A DNA stretch of 8,218 nt from Phycisphaerae bacterium (GTDB taxonomy: Bacteria; Planctomycetota; Phycisphaerae; Tepidisphaerales; Tepidisphaeraceae), in assembly GCA_014380825.1 (NCBI GenBank), contig JACMJD010000361.1:1-8218 (forward strand), in the 5' to 3' direction. Shown here in pieces: positions 5,776 through 8,218 of this stretch. The number at the start of each line of letters is the position of its first letter. The first letter of the stretch is position 1. Made by a program: the position numbers and the translations under genes. Below the pieces are notes generated by a model that did no database searches, was not told the DNA's origin, and worked only from the letters and a program-made list of their open reading frames with translations.

Positions 5776-7758
5776 TCAGTTGTTGTTCAACGTCGCCGGC
5801 TGACGTTTGATGATCAGCGCCGTCATATCATCCATCTGCGGCGCGCCCTCGGCGAATGTTCGCGTCGCGATCAACAGCTCGGCCAGAATTTCCTTGGCCG
5901 GCTTACCATAATTCGTGCGGATGACATCCGCCACGCGCTGGGTGCTGAACTGCTCGCCAGCGGTGTTGGGATATTCGTAAAAACCGTCGGTGAGCAGCAC
6001 AACCAGATCGCCGGGCTCCAGCGTGATCTGCTGCGTGCCCATGCTGTCGGGTTGCTCGTCGATGCCCAGCGGAATCTGCGACGAGCCGAGCCATTTGAAG
6101 TCCTCCTCTCGCGCGCTGAAGTGCAGCAGCGGCGCCTGCCCGGCGGACTGATACGTGACGATGTGCGTGTTCGGATCGAGCAGCCCGAGAAACGCCGTGA
6201 CAAATCGCTCGGCGCCAAGGTCCTGACAGAGCTGGCGGTTGATCTGCTCCAGCACCTCGCCGAGATGGGCGCGAAGACGGACGCCAATCCGCAGCATTGC
6301 GCGCACCTGCGTCACCGACAGCGCCGGGCCCACGCCGTGTCCGGCAGCGTCGGCGAGCAACATGACGATCGGCGGTTGACCGTTCATCGCTTCGCCGTCT
6401 TCCAGCGTGAGCGCGACCAGGTCGTAAATGTCGCCGCCGGTTTGCTCGGCAGGTAGCGAATACGCGGCGACGTCATATCCGACGCACGGCGGAACGATCT
6501 TGGGCAGCACGTCCATCTGGATCTTGCGCGCCAGCGCCAGATCGCGCTGCACCTTGGTGCGCTCGTCGCGCAAGACGTCGCGTTCCTTAAGCCCGGCGGA
6601 CATCTCGTTGAATGCTTTCGCGAGTTTGCCCAGCTCGTCGCCGCGCTGGGCATCGACGGGCTGATCGAACTGGCCGGCTGCGATGCGCTGGGTTCCGTCG
6701 ACGAGTTGCTGGATCGGACGCGCGATGCGGCGCGCGATCCACTGGCACGCGAGCACCGCCACCCCACAGGCGATCAGCGTGCAGAGCACGATTTGCTTTT
6801 GCAGCGTGCGAAGCGGCGCCAGCGCATGATCGAGCGAGCTGGCGAGAATCAGTTGTCCGCCTTCCGCTTCGGTGGGGCGGAGATCGAACGATTGGCCGAG
6901 ATATCGCTCGCCGCCGCTGTCGAACTCGATCGATTCGTAACTGGTGAGCGATCGCGACGCCGGCAACATCCCGCGGCCGCGACGCGTGATCGGCGTTTGC
7001 GGAGTGAACATATCCATCCGCGCGTCGCTCGGATCGCTGCTGGCCTTGGCGACGATCTTGTGGCCGACCACGAACCACGCGGACAGCGGGGCGTCGCCGG
7101 ATTCGGTTGTTCGCGCTGCGGTCTGCAACTGCTGAAGCTCGACGAGCTGGCGGCGAACCCATTCGTTGTCGATGCGAAACCCGACGAAGTACGCGTGCGT
7201 CGGCGACTCATCCAGTTGCGTGCGCAGCGGCACGCCCATCGCGAGAAACAAACCGGCGGGCGTGGAAATGTAATGGCTGATCAGCCGATCGCGCGAATGT
7301 AGAATCGCATCCACCGGCCAGTGGATCGGCCCGGAACCGAGCAGGCCTTCGAGCATCGGATCTTCGTGCGCGACGGTGACGAACGCCTGATGGGCCGGAT
7401 TGACCAGCACGTGAAACGCCGGTGCGCCTTCTTCGCGAGTGGTGAGCTCGATCTGCGCGGTGCGGCCAAGAATTTCCTGCTTCAGTTGTTCGCGCGCGGC
7501 TGGATCGTTTGATTCGTCGGCCGCCTGAAGCTGCGAGCGCGGGGCGGGCGCTTCCAGAAGCGCGCGGGTAATCCGCTCGACCTGGCGATGTCGATCTTCC
7601 AGGTGCGACATGTACCGACCGATCGCCTGCGAGATCTTCTCGTTGGCGCGGCGAGTTTCGTAACGCGTCACGTTGAAGGTGACCAGCCACGCGAGAACGG
7701 CGCTGGTGCCGATCGTGATCAGCAGCATCAAGAGGAGGATCTTCGTGCCCAGGCGCAT
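5776..7758 (-). CDS. Membrane sensor with HAMP domain and SpoIIE/PP2C (RsbU-type) phosphatase
   Basis: A 660-residue inner-membrane protein predicted to dephosphorylate Ser/Thr on a partner-switch protein (anti-anti-sigma, STAS type) in response to a periplasmic signal. Residues 7-29 form TM1; ~31-320 form a large extracytoplasmic sensor, probably cache-like by size and position; 322-341 form TM2. The HAMP domain (~340-393) includes RRIARPIQQLVDGTQRIAAG and DELGKLAKAFNEM. A helical linker (~394-420, LARKIQMDVLPK) leads to the PP2C domain. Its metal-binding signatures are intact: GGDIYD (Asp443), LLADAAGHG (Asp470), LLTDGFYE (Asp591) and QMDDMTAL (Asp643/644). The domain order matches active family members. 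The gene starts 25 nt after the stop of the cupredoxin-like gene and ends 5 nt before the porin start, so the three form an operon. No anti-sigma factor, STAS protein or kinase is in the window; the target is unknown. Confidence 0.93.
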   Translation of the reverse strand: MRLGTKILLLMLLITIGTSAVLAWLVTFNVTRYETRRANEKISQAIGRYMSHLEDRHRQVERITRALLEAPAPRSQLQAADESNDPAAREQLKQEILGRTAQIELTTREEGAPAFHVLVNPAHQAFVTVAHEDPMLEGLLGSGPIHWPVDAILHSRDRLISHYISTPAGLFLAMGVPLRTQLDESPTHAYFVGFRIDNEWVRRQLVELQQLQTAARTTESGDAPLSAWFVVGHKIVAKASSDPSDARMDMFTPQTPITRRGRGMLPASRSLTSYESIEFDSGGERYLGQSFDLRPTEAEGGQLILASSLDHALAPLRTLQKQIVLCTLIACGVAVLACQWIARRIARPIQQLVDGTQRIAAGQFDQPVDAQRGDELGKLAKAFNEMSAGLKERDVLRDERTKVQRDLALARKIQMDVLPKIVPPCVGYDVAAYSLPAEQTGGDIYDLVALTLEDGEAMNGQPPIVMLLADAAGHGVGPALSVTQVRAMLRIGVRLRAHLGEVLEQINRQLCQDLGAERFVTAFLGLLDPNTHIVTYQSAGQAPLLHFSAREEDFKWLGSSQIPLGIDEQPDSMGTQQITLEPGDLVVLLTDGFYEYPNTAGEQFSTQRVADVIRTNYGKPAKEILAELLIATRTFAEGAPQMDDMTALIIKRQPATLNNN

Positions 7759-7783
7759 GAATGGGGTTAGCCTTCGGCGGAGT

Positions 7784-8218
7784 TTAGCGGGACGAATCGG
7801 ACGACGAATCAGACAACGCGTTCACGCCGATTGTGATGGTCGAATTCGTTACGGTCCCCGCCCGCACGGTCGTCGTGGAAGTTGAGCTTGGCAAGCGCGG
7901 ATGCCACGCGACGATCCGGTAATCGCCCGGCGGGACATCGTTGACGATCACCGAGCGTCCGGATTGCGCGCGAGCCACCCACGGGCTTGGCGCCACGTAC
8001 ATCTGCGCGATTGGCGGCTTCGCGGGATCGGCGAGAATTTCTACCAGGCCTTCGGTTTTCGGAACGTATGAAGCTGTCGCGCCGGGAGCGATCGACGAAA
8101 GCTCGAACTCGTTGCCATCGGCCACGCTGTAGAGAACGATCGGTCGCGCAGATGTATTCCGGAAATTGATCTGCTGTCCAACCGAGGCGGCATGCACGTA
8201 ACTCGACGGCTTTTGCGG
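7784..8218 (-). CDS. Cupredoxin-like periplasmic protein with a carboxypeptidase-regulatory-like tail; 5' end outside the window
   Basis: The frame is open to the right edge, so the N-terminus, including any signal peptide, is missing; a GTG at 8197 is only an internal in-frame codon. The visible 145 residues align with proteins often annotated as 'methylamine utilization protein', which have a plastocyanin-like fold: QQINFRNTSARPIVLYSV (first strands), NEFELSSIAPG, EGLVEILADPAKPPIAQMYV (the C-terminal copper loop in relatives) and VPPGDYRIVAWHPRLP (a carboxypeptidase-regulatory-like motif). Copper-binding relatives read roughly GVV.V.CNIH.WM.AYV here. This protein has Ala, Ala and Pro where Cys, His and Met should be, and no His in the first loop. 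It is therefore probably not a type 1 copper protein. The last residues are a Ser/Asp-rich tail. The first gene of the visible operon, it is most likely periplasmic and may partner the downstream sensor. Confidence 0.72.
   Translation of the reverse strand, partial: PQKPSSYVHAASVGQQINFRNTSARPIVLYSVADGNEFELSSIAPGATASYVPKTEGLVEILADPAKPPIAQMYVAPSPWVARAQSGRSVIVNDVPPGDYRIVAWHPRLPSSTSTTTVRAGTVTNSTITIGVNALSDSSSDSSR

Overview
The window is one high-GC bacterial chromosomal segment, probably from a planctomycete or a related PVC-type bacterium. The case for this lineage is circumstantial. It rests on the high-GC coding style, a Gram-negative envelope gene set (outer-membrane barrel, periplasmic proteins), a HAMP-SpoIIE phosphatase, and scattered short inverted or heptameric repeats of a kind I associate with planctomycete genomes. 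No rRNA, tRNA or CRISPR array was seen.

Layout, left to right. (1) 1-1790, minus: the N-terminal ~596 residues of an FtsK/SpoIIIE DNA translocase, cut by the left edge just at Walker B. (2) 1796-1867: two arrays of four heptamers in inverted orientation, filling the short gap between the next gene and ftsK. (3) 1873-2310, minus: dUTPase (dut), whose strong Shine-Dalgarno sequence points to an unusual CTG start 18 nt upstream of the GTG start. (4) 2329-2628: an intergenic stretch without a confident gene, holding a GC-rich hairpin and a possible gene relic. (5) 2629-3642, plus: a lower-GC orphan gene with a PD-(D/E)XK nuclease core, the most accessory-looking item here and a candidate defence or DNA-processing gene. 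(6) 3643-4360: a 718-bp convergent intergenic region with a 13-bp tandem duplication, a perfect 27-bp-arm inverted repeat made of nested palindromes, a second perfect hairpin, and a triple 13-bp GC-rich repeat. (7) 4361-8218, minus: a compact three-gene operon. In transcription order it runs: a cupredoxin-like periplasmic protein (5' end outside the window), a membrane sensor with HAMP and SpoIIE/PP2C phosphatase domains, and an alginate-export-family outer-membrane beta-barrel.

How they may work together: dut and ftsK are co-oriented housekeeping genes (nucleotide pool sanitation; chromosome translocation) and may be co-transcribed through the heptamer element. The three envelope genes are 25 and 5 nt apart and look like one sensing/transport module: a periplasmic ligand or partner protein, a phosphatase that would read the periplasm and signal through serine/threonine dephosphorylation of a partner-switch protein, and an outer-membrane channel. 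The cupredoxin-like protein appears to have lost all the copper ligands that can be aligned, which makes this module the most interesting functional puzzle. The nuclease-like gene between repeats and foreign-looking sequence is the other.
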